64,000 nucleotides of DNA from a bacterium (GCA_030603495.1 JAUVXR010000006.1:20124-84123), one strand, 5' to 3'. Shown: positions 7,173-16,014, counted from the stretch's first letter. A program made the numbers and translations. The notes: generated by a model not told the origin, from the sequence alone.

Positions 7173-9074
7173 ATGTCTGAGCTTAGCAAGAAGACAGACT
7201 CACACCGATGGATAACTGCCCTCGTGGTGGTGGCAGTGGGGATATGGATACTGCTGGCACTAGCTGCGGGCTTGTTTGCCCTATATGCGTGGCCTTCCGT
7301 AGCACAAGAGCTGTTTCTGTCGCAGGCTGCGAAACGCCAAGAGCCACTGGCTGCCGCCGTAGCTCCCAAGGCGACAGTGGCGGTTGTTCCATTTGTGAAC
7401 GAGTCACCAGAGGTAGATTACGAGTGGTTAGGCTACGGTTTCGCGTATGGCACGGTCAGCCGACTTGCCAACTTCGAAGAACTGGTGATTGCCCGACCCG
7501 AAGAGATTCGCGAAGAGCTTGCCAATGAACAATCTGAGCTCACGCTCGGTGACATAACTAGCCTGGCTGCGGCTCAGGAGGCCGGAGAGGCAGTCTATGC
7601 TGATTACGTGCTCATGGGCAACTGTGCCAAGTCGGGCGACGAGATACGAGTGACCGCCCAAATCGTTGAGGTCGCCACGGGCAATATCCACAGCGAGCGT
7701 GCGGGCGTGCGTGAGTACGCCAATATATTCGACTTCCAGGCCGAGCTTGTCCGATGGGTGGCCGACACTCTGGATGTCACCACCGACTCTGCTAGGCTGG
7801 AAAGGATAGAGTACAAGCCTACACAATCTATCCCCGCCTATGAGTGCTTCGGTCAAGGGGTGATGCACTATTACCGGGGTGAGTATGAAGAGGCCGCTGC
7901 CGCTTGCCAGAAGGCGGTGGATATTGATAGCGATCTTGCAGATGCCTATGTTGTCCTGGCTCGGGCTTTAGGCTGCCAGGAAGAATATGGTGAAGCCATT
8001 GCCCAGTTGAAGAAGGCCGAGAAACTGGATGCTGAACGACCCTACCTGCATTACTACCTCGGCATAGCGTACGAGGGGAACGAGGACTACGACGAGGCCG
8101 TGGATCAGCTCCGCCAGGCGGTGCAGTGCTACCCGTCCGATCCGCACGTTCGCCGCTGGTTAGGCAATGCTTACCACGAGAGCTACCAGTATCCCAGGGC
8201 TATTGCCGAATACAAGGAGGCGTTGGTACTGCGGCCCAATTGGGCCCTGGTACATTGCGACCTGGGTTGGAGCTATCATGTGTCGGGTAGGACCAATAGA
8301 GCCATCGAAGAGTGTAAGAAGGCGATCCAGCTTTGCCGGGCCGGGAACGACCTCCTCAGAGGCTCGGCTCACCATGTCCTGGGACGTGCCTACGGAGACC
8401 GAGGAGAGCTTGAGAAGGGGCTTTACCATTTAAAACAGGCGGCAACTTTGGCTCCTAACAAGGGAAATATCCAGTATAACCTAGCCCGCACATACAAAAT
8501 GCTGGAGCACTGGGATGAGGCAATTGCCTGCTATGAGAAGGGAGTCATCATCTTTCGCGAAAAGCAGGACCTCATTGGTGAGGCAGACTGCCATTATGGT
8601 ATCTCCAGAGTCTACCAAAAGAAAAGGGAACATCAACTTGCCCTGAAGCACTGCAAGAAGAGACTAGATCTAGTGCTTGCTGCAATTGAGAAGCATGAGA
8701 CGCGAAAGCAGGAAGCCCTGAGGAGCGGTGACCAACAGACAGCGGCAAACGAGGCCGCGAAAGTTGAAGAACTGCGGTATGGGGAGCTTGCCTCTGCCTA
8801 TAATAGGTACGGTGCCGTTCATACCCGGCTCGGCAAACCTGAGGTTGCGATAGAGTATGTGAACAAGGCCCTCGAACTCAATCCAGATTATTACTGGGCT
8901 CATTGGAACCTTGCCTTTGCTTATGACAACATGGGCGAGAAAGACAAGGCGATCTATCATTACCAAAAGCGCCTGGACGAGGCTCCTTCATGGGAGGAAG
9001 ACGATGAGCATGCACAGCATGCGAGAAAGCGCCTGGAAGAGCTAAGGGGCGAGTTGGAGGAGTTAAGCGAATAA
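7173..9074 (+). CDS. Membrane-anchored TPR protein with FlgO/TolB-type N-terminal domain
   Basis: 633 residues. One transmembrane helix (about 15-38) is followed by a 'VAVVPFVNES' domain of the FlgO/TolB-N-like type (about 65-200; VLMGNCAKSGDEIRVTAQIVE), which in this family measures 'time to act' or binds partners. From about residue 215 there are roughly nine tetratricopeptide repeats, with a charged linker near 500-540. It should be a scaffold facing the periplasm. The upstream GGGTGGAG serves as ribosome site. The codons look more AT-rich than in rph and in the next gene. Confidence 0.8.
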   Translation: MSELSKKTDSHRWITALVVVAVGIWILLALAAGLFALYAWPSVAQELFLSQAAKRQEPLAAAVAPKATVAVVPFVNESPEVDYEWLGYGFAYGTVSRLANFEELVIARPEEIREELANEQSELTLGDITSLAAAQEAGEAVYADYVLMGNCAKSGDEIRVTAQIVEVATGNIHSERAGVREYANIFDFQAELVRWVADTLDVTTDSARLERIEYKPTQSIPAYECFGQGVMHYYRGEYEEAAAACQKAVDIDSDLADAYVVLARALGCQEEYGEAIAQLKKAEKLDAERPYLHYYLGIAYEGNEDYDEAVDQLRQAVQCYPSDPHVRRWLGNAYHESYQYPRAIAEYKEALVLRPNWALVHCDLGWSYHVSGRTNRAIEECKKAIQLCRAGNDLLRGSAHHVLGRAYGDRGELEKGLYHLKQAATLAPNKGNIQYNLARTYKMLEHWDEAIACYEKGVIIFREKQDLIGEADCHYGISRVYQKKREHQLALKHCKKRLDLVLAAIEKHETRKQEALRSGDQQTAANEAAKVEELRYGELASAYNRYGAVHTRLGKPEVAIEYVNKALELNPDYYWAHWNLAFAYDNMGEKDKAIYHYQKRLDEAPSWEEDDEHAQHARKRLEELRGELEELSE

Positions 9075-9164
9075 CGGCGGATTGGAGACAACGCTTCGTA
9101 TGCCCGACGGACTACAGCAGCGAAACGACCATAGTAGCCACTGGACAGCCAGGAGCCGCCCAGA

Positions 9165-9794
9165 ATGACGCCGCCGCGACGGGTCTTGGTGGTCGCCTCG
9201 GAGAACCCCGGCAAGGTCCGGGAAATCCGCGAACTGCTGAGCGCGGCCCCGGTGCAGGTGATCGCGTTGAGCGACCTGCCTGCCCCGCCACAGCTCAACG
9301 AATCGCACGACGACTTTGCCGGTAATGCCGCGGAGAAGGCTACCAGCGCAGCCCGGGCTACTGGCTACCTGGCCCTCGCTGACGACAGCGGGCTGGTCGT
9401 ACCAGCGCTGGGTGGTGCTCCCGGGGTACACTCCAGCCGCATTGCTGACAGCGATCCGGATCGCATCGCGTGGCTGCTGGAGCGGATGGGCGGTCTGACC
9501 GGCGAGCAGCGCGCCGCCTATTTCCTATGCGCCGTGGTGCTGGCTGACTCGCAGGGCAGCGTGCTGGGGGCGTGGGAGGGTCGCGTTGACGGTTTGATAA
9601 CCGCTGAACCGAAGGGAACAGCGGGCTTCGGCTATGACCCGGTCTTCTGGTACTCGCCGGCTCAAAAGACCTTCGCCGAAATGAGCGCGCAGGAGAAGAA
9701 CCAAGTGAGCCACCGCGGCCGGGCGCTGCGCGCTTTTGCACAGGATCTGCCGGATATTCTAGCTCTCAATACCCGTAACAGAGCGATCGAATAG
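9165..9794 (+). CDS. rdgB: XTP/dITP diphosphatase (Ham1/RdgB family)
   Basis: Hydrolyses non-canonical purine triphosphates (XTP, dITP) to monophosphates and so keeps them out of DNA and RNA. 209 residues, full length. Family blocks are VVASENPGKVREI (phosphate loop), NAAEKA, LADDSGLVVPALGGAPGVHSS, and GTAGFGYDPVFW followed by AEMSAQEKNQVSHRGRAL. Every expected catalytic block is present. The heptosyltransferase gene begins 6 bp after its stop. Confidence 0.95.
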   Translation: MTPPRRVLVVASENPGKVREIRELLSAAPVQVIALSDLPAPPQLNESHDDFAGNAAEKATSAARATGYLALADDSGLVVPALGGAPGVHSSRIADSDPDRIAWLLERMGGLTGEQRAAYFLCAVVLADSQGSVLGAWEGRVDGLITAEPKGTAGFGYDPVFWYSPAQKTFAEMSAQEKNQVSHRGRALRAFAQDLPDILALNTRNRAIE

Positions 9795-9800
9795 CGCTTT

Positions 9801-10859
9801 ATGCCAACCTTATCAGAAGATCAATCCCAGTCACTGCAACGCATCTTGCTGGTCAGGCGCAGTTCGCTCGGCGACATCATTAACACGATGCCGACGCTGG
9901 TCGCGCTGCGCCGGGGTTTTCCTGACGCATATATCGCCTGGCTGGTGGACCATCGCTTCTCGCAGATACTCGAGGGGCACGAATGCCTGGACGAGATCAT
10001 CCCGGTGCGCCGGTACAGTGCCCGCAAAGTCCTGCCGCTCATCGGCGAGCTGCGCCGGGCGCGACGGCTGCTGCACGGCAGACACTTCGATATTACTGTG
10101 GACACTCAAGGGCTGCTGAAAAGCTCGGTGCTCTGCTACCTATCGGGAGCGCCCCGGCGCCTGGGATTTGATGACGAGCGCGAATTCAGCCGCATGCTTA
10201 TGAATGAGTCGGTGCCTGCCGAGCAGGATATGCACGCAGTGGACCGCTTCCTGCTGATGGCCAAATACCTGGGCTGTCCTACTGAGCCGGTAGAGTTCCG
10301 TGTACCGATCGCCGAGGCGGCTCGGCAATGGGTCGGGGAGTTTCTGGCGGCCAATTCAGCGCTGGCCGATCGGCCGCTGGTCGGCCTCAATCTGGGGGCT
10401 ACCGGGGCGCACCGGCGCTGGCCAATGGAGTATTTTGCCAGATTGGCGCAGATGCTGCACGACGGCCCGGGTGCGGCAGTAGTTCTGATCGGCGGTCCAG
10501 GTGATCGAGCCCTCGCCGAATCCGTCAGACAACAGACAACTGTCCCGCTAATTGATGCCGTCGGCCAAACGACGCTACGCCAATTGCCGGCTCTCATTTC
10601 ACGCTGCGACGTGCTGATATCGGGAGACACGGGGTCAATGCACATTTCTGTAGCATTGGATAGACCGACGGTTGCGCTGATCGGCCCAACCTTCCCGCAC
10701 CTGACCGGCCCTTACGGGGATAACCATATCCTGCTGTGGTCGAAGCCGGAGTGCGCCTGCTGGAACAAGCCGACCTGCCGAGACTACCCGTGTATGCGGG
10801 CGATCTCACCGGAAAGCGCCCTGCAAGCCGTGGTGGAGTTGCTCGCGCGCGATACCTGA
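9801..10859 (+). CDS. Lipopolysaccharide heptosyltransferase-type glycosyltransferase (GT9)
   Basis: 352 residues with the GT9 pattern: N-terminal ILLVRRSSLGDIINTMP, DITVDTQGLLKSS, then in the second Rossmann half LNLGATGAHRRWPMEYFA, VVLIGGPGDRALA, and SGDTGSMHISVALDRPTVALIGPT. It resembles WaaC/WaaF enzymes that add heptose or a related sugar to lipid A-core. The presence of this family supports an LPS-like outer membrane. Which residue it transfers cannot be told. A Cys-rich tail (CACWNKPTCRDYPC) is typical of several non-proteobacterial members. Confidence 0.88.
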   Translation: MPTLSEDQSQSLQRILLVRRSSLGDIINTMPTLVALRRGFPDAYIAWLVDHRFSQILEGHECLDEIIPVRRYSARKVLPLIGELRRARRLLHGRHFDITVDTQGLLKSSVLCYLSGAPRRLGFDDEREFSRMLMNESVPAEQDMHAVDRFLLMAKYLGCPTEPVEFRVPIAEAARQWVGEFLAANSALADRPLVGLNLGATGAHRRWPMEYFARLAQMLHDGPGAAVVLIGGPGDRALAESVRQQTTVPLIDAVGQTTLRQLPALISRCDVLISGDTGSMHISVALDRPTVALIGPTFPHLTGPYGDNHILLWSKPECACWNKPTCRDYPCMRAISPESALQAVVELLARDT

Positions 10860-10895
10860 CCCGTTGCGTTTATTGCCCGCAGGTTCTGCACTGAT

Positions 10896-11981
10896 ATGCT
10901 TATTGAAGAAGACCGACGAACTGAGTGGAACGATTTCGTCGCGGCTTGCCCCCACGGCGACGTCCTCCAATGCTGGGAGTGGGGCGAACTGAAAGGTCGC
11001 ACCGGTTGGCAGCCGCTGCCGATAGCGGTGGTAGAGGGCGACCGAATCGTGGCCGCGTGTCTGGTGCTCAAGCGCTCGGTGCCGCTGATCGGTAGCTGTC
11101 TGCTGTACGCCCCACACGGGCCAGTCGTGGACTTTGCCGACGAATCCACATGGCCTCGCCTGCTCGACGAGCTAAGACAACTAGCCGCAGCGCACCAGGC
11201 GATGGCGCTGAAGATTGACCCGGCAATTCCGGTGGAGCGTGCTGACATCGTGGCTGCCCTGGAGCAGGGCGGATTTCGGCGACATAATGGAGAAGGGGAT
11301 TTCGGCGGAGTACAGCCGCGCTACGTAATGAAGGTGGACATCAGTGGTGACCTGGACGAGTTGCTAGCCCAGTTCAAGTCAAAAACGCGGTACAATATCC
11401 GTTTGGCGGAGCGCAAGGGGGTGACCGTGCGTCTGGGCCATCGGGATGACTTACCCGATTTCTACGAGATCCTAACAGCCACCGCCGAGCGCGACGGCTT
11501 CGTGGTGCGCGAGATATCATACTTCTACGATATCTGGGACCTGATCATCAAGGCCGGTCTGGGCCAGCTCTTTCTGGCTTATGCCGAAGGCAAGCTGGTG
11601 GCGGGCACCCTTGCTTTTGCGCTGGGGCATCAGGCCTGGTACGTCTACGGCGCCTCCAGCTACTCTCATCGCAACCTGATGCCCAATTACCTGCTACAAT
11701 GGCATATGATACAATGGGCCAAGGACCGCGGCTCTACCGTGTTTGACATGCGGGGCGTTGCCCGGGAGATAGACGGCCAAGCGCAGGGGGAACTGAGTGG
11801 GCTTAACCGGTTCAAACGAGGCTTTGCGCCTCAGTATGTCGAATACATCGGTGAGTGGGATCTGGTCTTCCGGCCCGGCCTATACCGGTTATTAAACCTA
11901 GCCCAGCCGATTGCGCAGAAAGCAGGCAAGCTCAAATCCCGGCTCCGGGGCCCATCCCACCGCAGTAAGTCTAGTCGTTAA
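10896..11981 (+). CDS. FemAB/peptidoglycan-bridge-type GNAT acyltransferase
   Basis: 361 residues forming two tandem GNAT-like halves as in FemX/FemAB. Marks are QCWEWGELKGRTGW near the start, the KSKTRYNIRLAERKGV linker helix, the second-half core LFLAYAEGKLVAGTLAF, YGASSYSHRNLMPNYLLQW, and GLNRFKRGFAPQYVEYIGEWD at the end. These enzymes use aminoacyl-tRNA to build the interpeptide bridge of peptidoglycan, although many environmental members are uncharacterised. It follows the heptosyltransferase gene by 36 bp, so an envelope role fits. Confidence 0.85.
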   Translation: MLIEEDRRTEWNDFVAACPHGDVLQCWEWGELKGRTGWQPLPIAVVEGDRIVAACLVLKRSVPLIGSCLLYAPHGPVVDFADESTWPRLLDELRQLAAAHQAMALKIDPAIPVERADIVAALEQGGFRRHNGEGDFGGVQPRYVMKVDISGDLDELLAQFKSKTRYNIRLAERKGVTVRLGHRDDLPDFYEILTATAERDGFVVREISYFYDIWDLIIKAGLGQLFLAYAEGKLVAGTLAFALGHQAWYVYGASSYSHRNLMPNYLLQWHMIQWAKDRGSTVFDMRGVAREIDGQAQGELSGLNRFKRGFAPQYVEYIGEWDLVFRPGLYRLLNLAQPIAQKAGKLKSRLRGPSHRSKSSR

Positions 11982-11992
11982 GGGACTCATCA

Positions 11993-13387
11993 ATGCAAGA
12001 GCTAATCGAGAAGACTCTGCAGCGCGCCCAGCACAAAGGCGCCCAGTTCGCCGACTTACGCATAGGGGACGGTGAGCAGACGGCCGTCGAGGTCGAAGAC
12101 GGTCGGGCTGATACCATCTCACATTCCTCGGTCAGTGGTGCCGGCCTGCGCGTGCTCGTTGACGGGGCGTGGGGTTTTGCGCCGACCAACAAGGTTGGCA
12201 CCAGCGAGCTAGACCAATGCGTGGATGACGCGGTAGCAATGGCGCGCACCGCCAGCAGTAGCGTAACCGAGCCGGGGGTCGTTGCCGAAGTCGAGCCGGT
12301 GCAGGCCCGGGTGAGCACTACCTACGGGATTGATCCCTCAGAGGTCCCGCTTGCTGACAGAGTCAGTGCCGTCTTTGAATTAGACCAGGTGGCGCGCGCG
12401 CAGGACCCGGAGCGGATTGTAAACACGGTGGCAGTCTATGCTGACAGCTCCGCCCGGATGCAACTGGCCAATACCTTTGGCACTTACATCGAGTACGAAT
12501 CGGTGCGCTGTCGGATCGGCGTGGTGGTCACTGCTCAGCAAGGTGATGTCCGCCAGCGGACCGCGGACTATCAGGCGAATGCCGTGGGCTACGAGCTGAT
12601 CAATGACACCGATCCCGAGGAGTTCGCCGGGGGCATCGCCCGCCGCGCGGTGAAGCTGCTGGAGGCTGCGCCCCCACCCGCCGGCAAGTTCGAAGTCATC
12701 ATAGGCCCCAAAATCTGCGGACTGCTCACTCATGAGGCTTTCGGGCACAACTGCGAGGCTGACGCCGTCTGGGCGGGCAATTCGATTCTCGACGGCAAGA
12801 TCGGCGAGCTTGTGGCAGCGCCGATGATCACCATCATAGATGACCCGACACTCCCCGGCGCTAACGGGTCATACCAGTACGATCACGAAGGCGTCGCGGC
12901 GCAGCGCCACGTGCTGGTGGACAATGGCGTATTGCAGACCTTCTTGCACAGTTTAGAGACCGCAGCGCGCTTTGGGGTTGAGCCTAACGGTGCCGGCCGC
13001 GCCGGCGGCCATAAGTCCCCGCCGCAGGTGCGGATGAGCAATACCTTCATCGCCCCGGGTGACGCCAGCTTGGACGAGATGATCGCCGACATTGACCACG
13101 GGCTGTATCTCAAGGGGGGCCAGTGGGGATACGTCTTTACCGCCCAGGGGCAGTTTACCTGCAACGTCGAGGAGGCTTACGCTATCGAGAAGGGCCAGCT
13201 TGGCCAGCACTACCGCAACGTCAACATCTCCGGGATGACCCTCGAGACGCTGCAGGGAGTCACCGCGGTGAGTGACGATGTGGTGTTGCGCAACGGGGGC
13301 ACCTGTGGCAAGGGCGGCCAGGGTGTACCGGTAGACACCGGGGGGCCTCACCTGAGCATTGCCGAGATGGTCGTAGGAGGGCAGTAG
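11993..13387 (+). CDS. tldD: TldD-type metalloprotease
   Basis: 464 residues. The zinc-binding HExxxH motif is plain as HEAFGHNCEAD, and the third ligand region lies in the Cys/Gly-rich C-terminus (CGKGGQGVPVDTGGPH). TldD normally pairs with the inactive-looking TldE (PmbA) to form a periplasm-independent peptidase that matures microcins or cleaves unfolded peptides in the cytoplasm. No TldE homologue is next to it. It starts 11 bp after the FemAB-like stop and its own stop precedes a small membrane protein gene by 16 bp. Confidence 0.93.
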   Translation: MQELIEKTLQRAQHKGAQFADLRIGDGEQTAVEVEDGRADTISHSSVSGAGLRVLVDGAWGFAPTNKVGTSELDQCVDDAVAMARTASSSVTEPGVVAEVEPVQARVSTTYGIDPSEVPLADRVSAVFELDQVARAQDPERIVNTVAVYADSSARMQLANTFGTYIEYESVRCRIGVVVTAQQGDVRQRTADYQANAVGYELINDTDPEEFAGGIARRAVKLLEAAPPPAGKFEVIIGPKICGLLTHEAFGHNCEADAVWAGNSILDGKIGELVAAPMITIIDDPTLPGANGSYQYDHEGVAAQRHVLVDNGVLQTFLHSLETAARFGVEPNGAGRAGGHKSPPQVRMSNTFIAPGDASLDEMIADIDHGLYLKGGQWGYVFTAQGQFTCNVEEAYAIEKGQLGQHYRNVNISGMTLETLQGVTAVSDDVVLRNGGTCGKGGQGVPVDTGGPHLSIAEMVVGGQ

Positions 13388-13403
13388 TAACCGGGACCCG
13401 ACG

Positions 13404-13802
13404 ATGAACAATGCTACCGAATGGATAGCAATAGGCGCAGTGGTGACGGGAGCCACGATATTCTTCAGCTATCTCGTCTACCTCAGGGCTACCGCTCTGG
13501 GCCATCACCCGCGGGGGATATGGCGAGCACTGGTGATCGTCTGGCTATGCTTAGTGGCCACGATAGTAGTCCTCGCCGGGGCCCGGGCGATCCTGGGCGG
13601 GCCCATTATTGAATACGCTGCCCATCGCGGCAGCTTTCGGCTGGGCGGGGACCGACCAGAGAGCTTCTACGTAATAGCGGCTGCCCTCGTTGTGGTGGGC
13701 CTGCTACTGTACGTAGCGCTACGCACGGTCCGGCAGCTTCAAGAGTCACCCGACGATGATGCGGAACCGCCGTATCCGCCCCCGTCAGAAGAGAGCACCT
13801 GA
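13404..13802 (+). CDS. Three-segment small membrane protein, unknown function
   Basis: 132 residues with hydrophobic segments at about 8-27, 42-65 and 88-106 and an acidic, Pro-rich cytoplasmic tail. No family recognised. The ATG is spaced closely between tldD and the phosphoesterase gene (2 bp before the latter), which supports a real member of this operon. Confidence 0.6.
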   Translation: MNNATEWIAIGAVVTGATIFFSYLVYLRATALGHHPRGIWRALVIVWLCLVATIVVLAGARAILGGPIIEYAAHRGSFRLGGDRPESFYVIAAALVVVGLLLYVALRTVRQLQESPDDDAEPPYPPPSEEST

Positions 13803-13804
13803 CT

Positions 13805-14731
13805 ATGATCATTACCGCGATAGTCCTGTGGGCGGTGCTCGGCGCCACGGTGCTCTTCTGGGTCTATGCCTCGCTGATTGAACCCAGGCGCCTACACGTG
13901 CGCCACATCGAGATACCTTTGCCCAACCTGCCCCCGGAACTGGCCGGCCTGCGTATCGCTCACCTTTCTGACCTGCACTGCGCCAACCAGCCCGGCGCAG
14001 CTCAGGTCCCCAGCCAGGCCGCGGCTGAGACGCTCCGCGCGGCACCCGACCTGGTCCTAATCACAGGAGATCTGTCTAGTGGGTCCGGCAATATGGCCTA
14101 CACCGCCGATCAGATCAGCGGTCTCCGTGCTCAGTACGGAGTCTATGCCGTACTGGGCAATCACGACTGGGACTCTACCCTGGGCAACTATCTGTTCGGT
14201 AGTCCGGAACCGCCCGTGACCCTCGCCCGCTGGGAAGAGACCTTATCGAGCACCCAGGTAGAGCTGCTGGAGAACGCTAGCCGTACGCTTGTCATTAGGG
14301 GCCAGACGGTTACGCTGGTGGGTATTGGCGATCCCTCGTGTGGGCGGGACGATCTGCCCGCCGCGCTGGCGAACGCCGGCCCGGCCGACTTGAAGATCTT
14401 GCTGGCGCACTCCCCGGATGCCATTGATCTACCCGGCGCGGACTGGGCCGACCTCCTGCTGGCCGGCCATACTCACGGCGGCCAGTGCCAACTGCCAGGT
14501 TGGGGCAGTGTCTGGGCACCGGTCTGGCAATTGCGCCAGCGCTCAGATGGACTGTTCCGGTTTGACGAGACAGTCGTCCACGTCAGCCGAGGCATCTGCG
14601 CCGGGATGGATGCCCGTTTTTTCTGCCCGCCGGAGGTATGCATCATCACGCTGGTGCGCGGGCCAATACAACAGATGAGCGCCACGCCACGGTTCGTAGA
14701 CGAGGCCGAATGTTCCGGGGCACCCAGTTAG
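13805..14731 (+). CDS. Membrane-anchored metallophosphoesterase (YkuE/YaeI-like)
   Basis: 308 residues: an N-terminal membrane helix (about 1-22) and a calcineurin-like phosphoesterase domain. Di-metal motifs are complete: LSDLHC, ITGDLS, LGNHDWD, LLAHSPD and LLAGHTHGGQCQLP. Relatives include the lipid-A-pathway UDP-2,3-diacylglucosamine pyrophosphatase-type enzyme of some bacteria and YkuE, so a lipid or envelope phosphoester is the likely substrate. The gene is packed between the small membrane protein gene and the PqqD-like gene in one transcript. Confidence 0.88.
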   Translation: MIITAIVLWAVLGATVLFWVYASLIEPRRLHVRHIEIPLPNLPPELAGLRIAHLSDLHCANQPGAAQVPSQAAAETLRAAPDLVLITGDLSSGSGNMAYTADQISGLRAQYGVYAVLGNHDWDSTLGNYLFGSPEPPVTLARWEETLSSTQVELLENASRTLVIRGQTVTLVGIGDPSCGRDDLPAALANAGPADLKILLAHSPDAIDLPGADWADLLLAGHTHGGQCQLPGWGSVWAPVWQLRQRSDGLFRFDETVVHVSRGICAGMDARFFCPPEVCIITLVRGPIQQMSATPRFVDEAECSGAPS

Positions 14732-14742
14732 GATAGATAATA

Positions 14743-15309
14743 ATGCGGATGATAGCTAACATCTTAAACAAGATCCATTTGCGCAAAGCCCAGCCGGCCA
14801 TCACCCGCCGTCAGGCCATGCAGGTCCGGCCTCTACGCAACCCCCATCTAGAATGGGAGCACAACGAAGAGGGCAACGTCGTGGCCACTCTGACCCGCCG
14901 CGTTGGGCTTCGAGGTAAGATACTTACCTTCTTCCTTTCCGTCCCGGAGGCCCGGCCCGTCGTCCTCGATGAAGTGGGCAGCTTCGTCTGGGATATGTGC
15001 GACGGCGAGCACAGCGTGGAGGACATTACCGAGGCCCTCTGCAGCAAGCATAACCTCAGCCGCCGCGAAGTTGAGATCTCTCTGAATGAGTATATGCGGA
15101 TACTGGGCAAGCGAGGGATGATCGTCATCGCCGTCCCTCAGGAGATAATGGCCGAGCTGAGCGAGGAAACCAAGCGAGCTTTGGGCATCCAAGACCTGGC
15201 GGCAGATGAAGAGGCGTCGGCGGCGCTGCTCGAGTCTGCCCAGGACGCGGAGAACAACAGACAGGAAGATCAGGGGACCAGCTCCGCTTCGGCTTCTGAT
15301 CAGGAATAG
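14743..15309 (+). CDS. PqqD-family peptide chaperone-like protein with long tail
   Basis: 188 residues. Residues about 65-130 match PqqD: ARPVVLDEVGSFVWDMCDGE, then HSVEDITEALCSKHNLSRREVE and the closing hydrophobic strand. PqqD proteins hold a precursor peptide for a radical-SAM enzyme (RRE fold), but a widespread free-standing group exists with no known peptide. No radical-SAM gene or precursor is adjacent. The C-terminal 50 residues are acidic and Gln/Ser-rich and probably disordered. It is the last gene of the plus-strand run and converges on rpsT. Confidence 0.75.
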   Translation: MRMIANILNKIHLRKAQPAITRRQAMQVRPLRNPHLEWEHNEEGNVVATLTRRVGLRGKILTFFLSVPEARPVVLDEVGSFVWDMCDGEHSVEDITEALCSKHNLSRREVEISLNEYMRILGKRGMIVIAVPQEIMAELSEETKRALGIQDLAADEEASAALLESAQDAENNRQEDQGTSSASASDQE

Positions 15310-15329
15310 CCTAGCTGAGCCAAGACTAC

Positions 15330-15605
15330 TTACTCGCTGGCAGCCTGGGCTGTTCCTGCTTGCCGCGCCAGTACTGACTTCTTGCGACCAGCGCGCCGGG
15401 GGTGCAATACACCAGCCTTGGTAGCCTTGTCAATGGCCTGATAAGCACGATTGAGGGCTTCCTGGGTCTCTTGCTCATCGCCGCTACGCACTCTCTCGAG
15501 GGCCGCGCGGGTGGCGTACTTGATCTGATCCTTGAACTGGCGATTGCGCCGTGTGCGCTTCGCCGTTTGGCGAATGTGCTTGTGCCGCGCCTTTATCTGA
15601 GGCAT
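15330..15605 (-). CDS. rpsT: Small ribosomal subunit protein bS20
   Basis: 91 residues, highly basic, with the N-terminal MPQIKARHKHIRQTAKRTRRNR helix and the KATKAGVLHPRRAGRKKSVLAR block that are signatures of S20, which binds 16S rRNA at the 5' domain. The ATG at 15605 is preceded by a purine-rich GAAAGAGAG. It has its own promoter with an extended -10 at 15677-15685. The plus-strand operon ends 20 bp from its stop, so the two converge. Confidence 0.96.
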   Translation of the reverse strand: MPQIKARHKHIRQTAKRTRRNRQFKDQIKYATRAALERVRSGDEQETQEALNRAYQAIDKATKAGVLHPRRAGRKKSVLARQAGTAQAASE

Positions 15606-15676
15606 ATCGAACTCTCTTTCGTATCATTCAACTAAATAGCCGCCTGCCAGCCTGCTCTGCCAGCGGCAGCCTCATT

Positions 15677-15685
15677 ATTATAGCA
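15677..15685 (-). promoter_or_regulatory. Extended -10 promoter of rpsT
   Basis: On the minus strand TGC-TATAAT, a perfect -10 with the TGn extension. The -35 is poor (TTGCTT at 18 bp). It yields a leader of about 65 bases. It lies downstream of the terminator at 15762-15808, so rpsT does not depend on the upstream RNA's promoter. Confidence 0.7.
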
Positions 15686-15761
15686 CACCCACGCCAGTAA
15701 AAGCAAGCAGCCACACAGATCTGGGCTCAAGTGACTACGCCAGCTCACGGCCTCCGTCTGG

Positions 15762-15808
15762 AAAAATAGGCAGCCGAGCTCCCTTCGGGGCGGAAAAGAG
15801 CTCGGCTG
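15762..15808 (-). terminator. Strong intrinsic terminator of the candidate ncRNA
   Basis: Read on the minus strand: an 11-bp perfect stem (cagccgagctc/gagctcggctg), 16-base loop, then CCTATTTTT. It ends the transcript made from the promoter at 15986-16014, before the rpsT promoter. Confidence 0.8.
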
Positions 15809-15979
15809 TATTCTTGCTACCTACTGGCTTCAATGCTGTCTGTGTAACGTAGGTAGCTGAGGCCCGTAGACTCAACCTGCCAACAGATGAGGAGGCGATC
15901 TTTGCTGCGTCTCGGGCTGCATACACTGCTGCCGTTCGAGGCTTGTATATAGATATAGGTCCAGACTTATACAAGCTTC
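15762..15979 (-). ncRNA. Candidate free-standing structured RNA, about 218 nt
   Basis: Bounded by a consensus promoter and a strong terminator with no plausible protein inside. Stems seen on the minus strand, in order: 9 bp gcttgtata/tatacaagc (15968-15976 with 15941-15949); a hairpin closed by CTCG/CGAG (about 15915-15945); a middle stem near CTCA/TGAG; 9 bp gctacctac/gtaggtagc (15849-15857 with 15816-15824); and the terminator. It is not recognised as SRP RNA, RNase P RNA, tmRNA, T-box, cobalamin, TPP or FMN elements. Since its 5' end folds on itself, the 6S long-duplex layout also fits poorly. It could be an sRNA or a leader-type attenuator acting before rpsT. Confidence 0.55.
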
Positions 15980-15985
15980 TACATC

Positions 15986-16014
15986 ATTATAGCAACTCTC
16001 ACAGTAAATGTCAA
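15986..16014 (-). promoter_or_regulatory. Perfect sigma70 promoter of the candidate ncRNA
   Basis: Minus strand TTGACA (16014-16009), 17-bp spacer, TATAAT (15991-15986): 12 of 12 consensus bases with ideal spacing. The predicted start is near 15979. This is the strongest promoter in the window. Confidence 0.88.

Noticed and set aside
15735-15974. 79-codon minus-strand ORF inside the candidate ncRNA
   Set aside because: It would start at TTG about 5 bases after the transcription start and runs past the terminator; there is no ribosome site.
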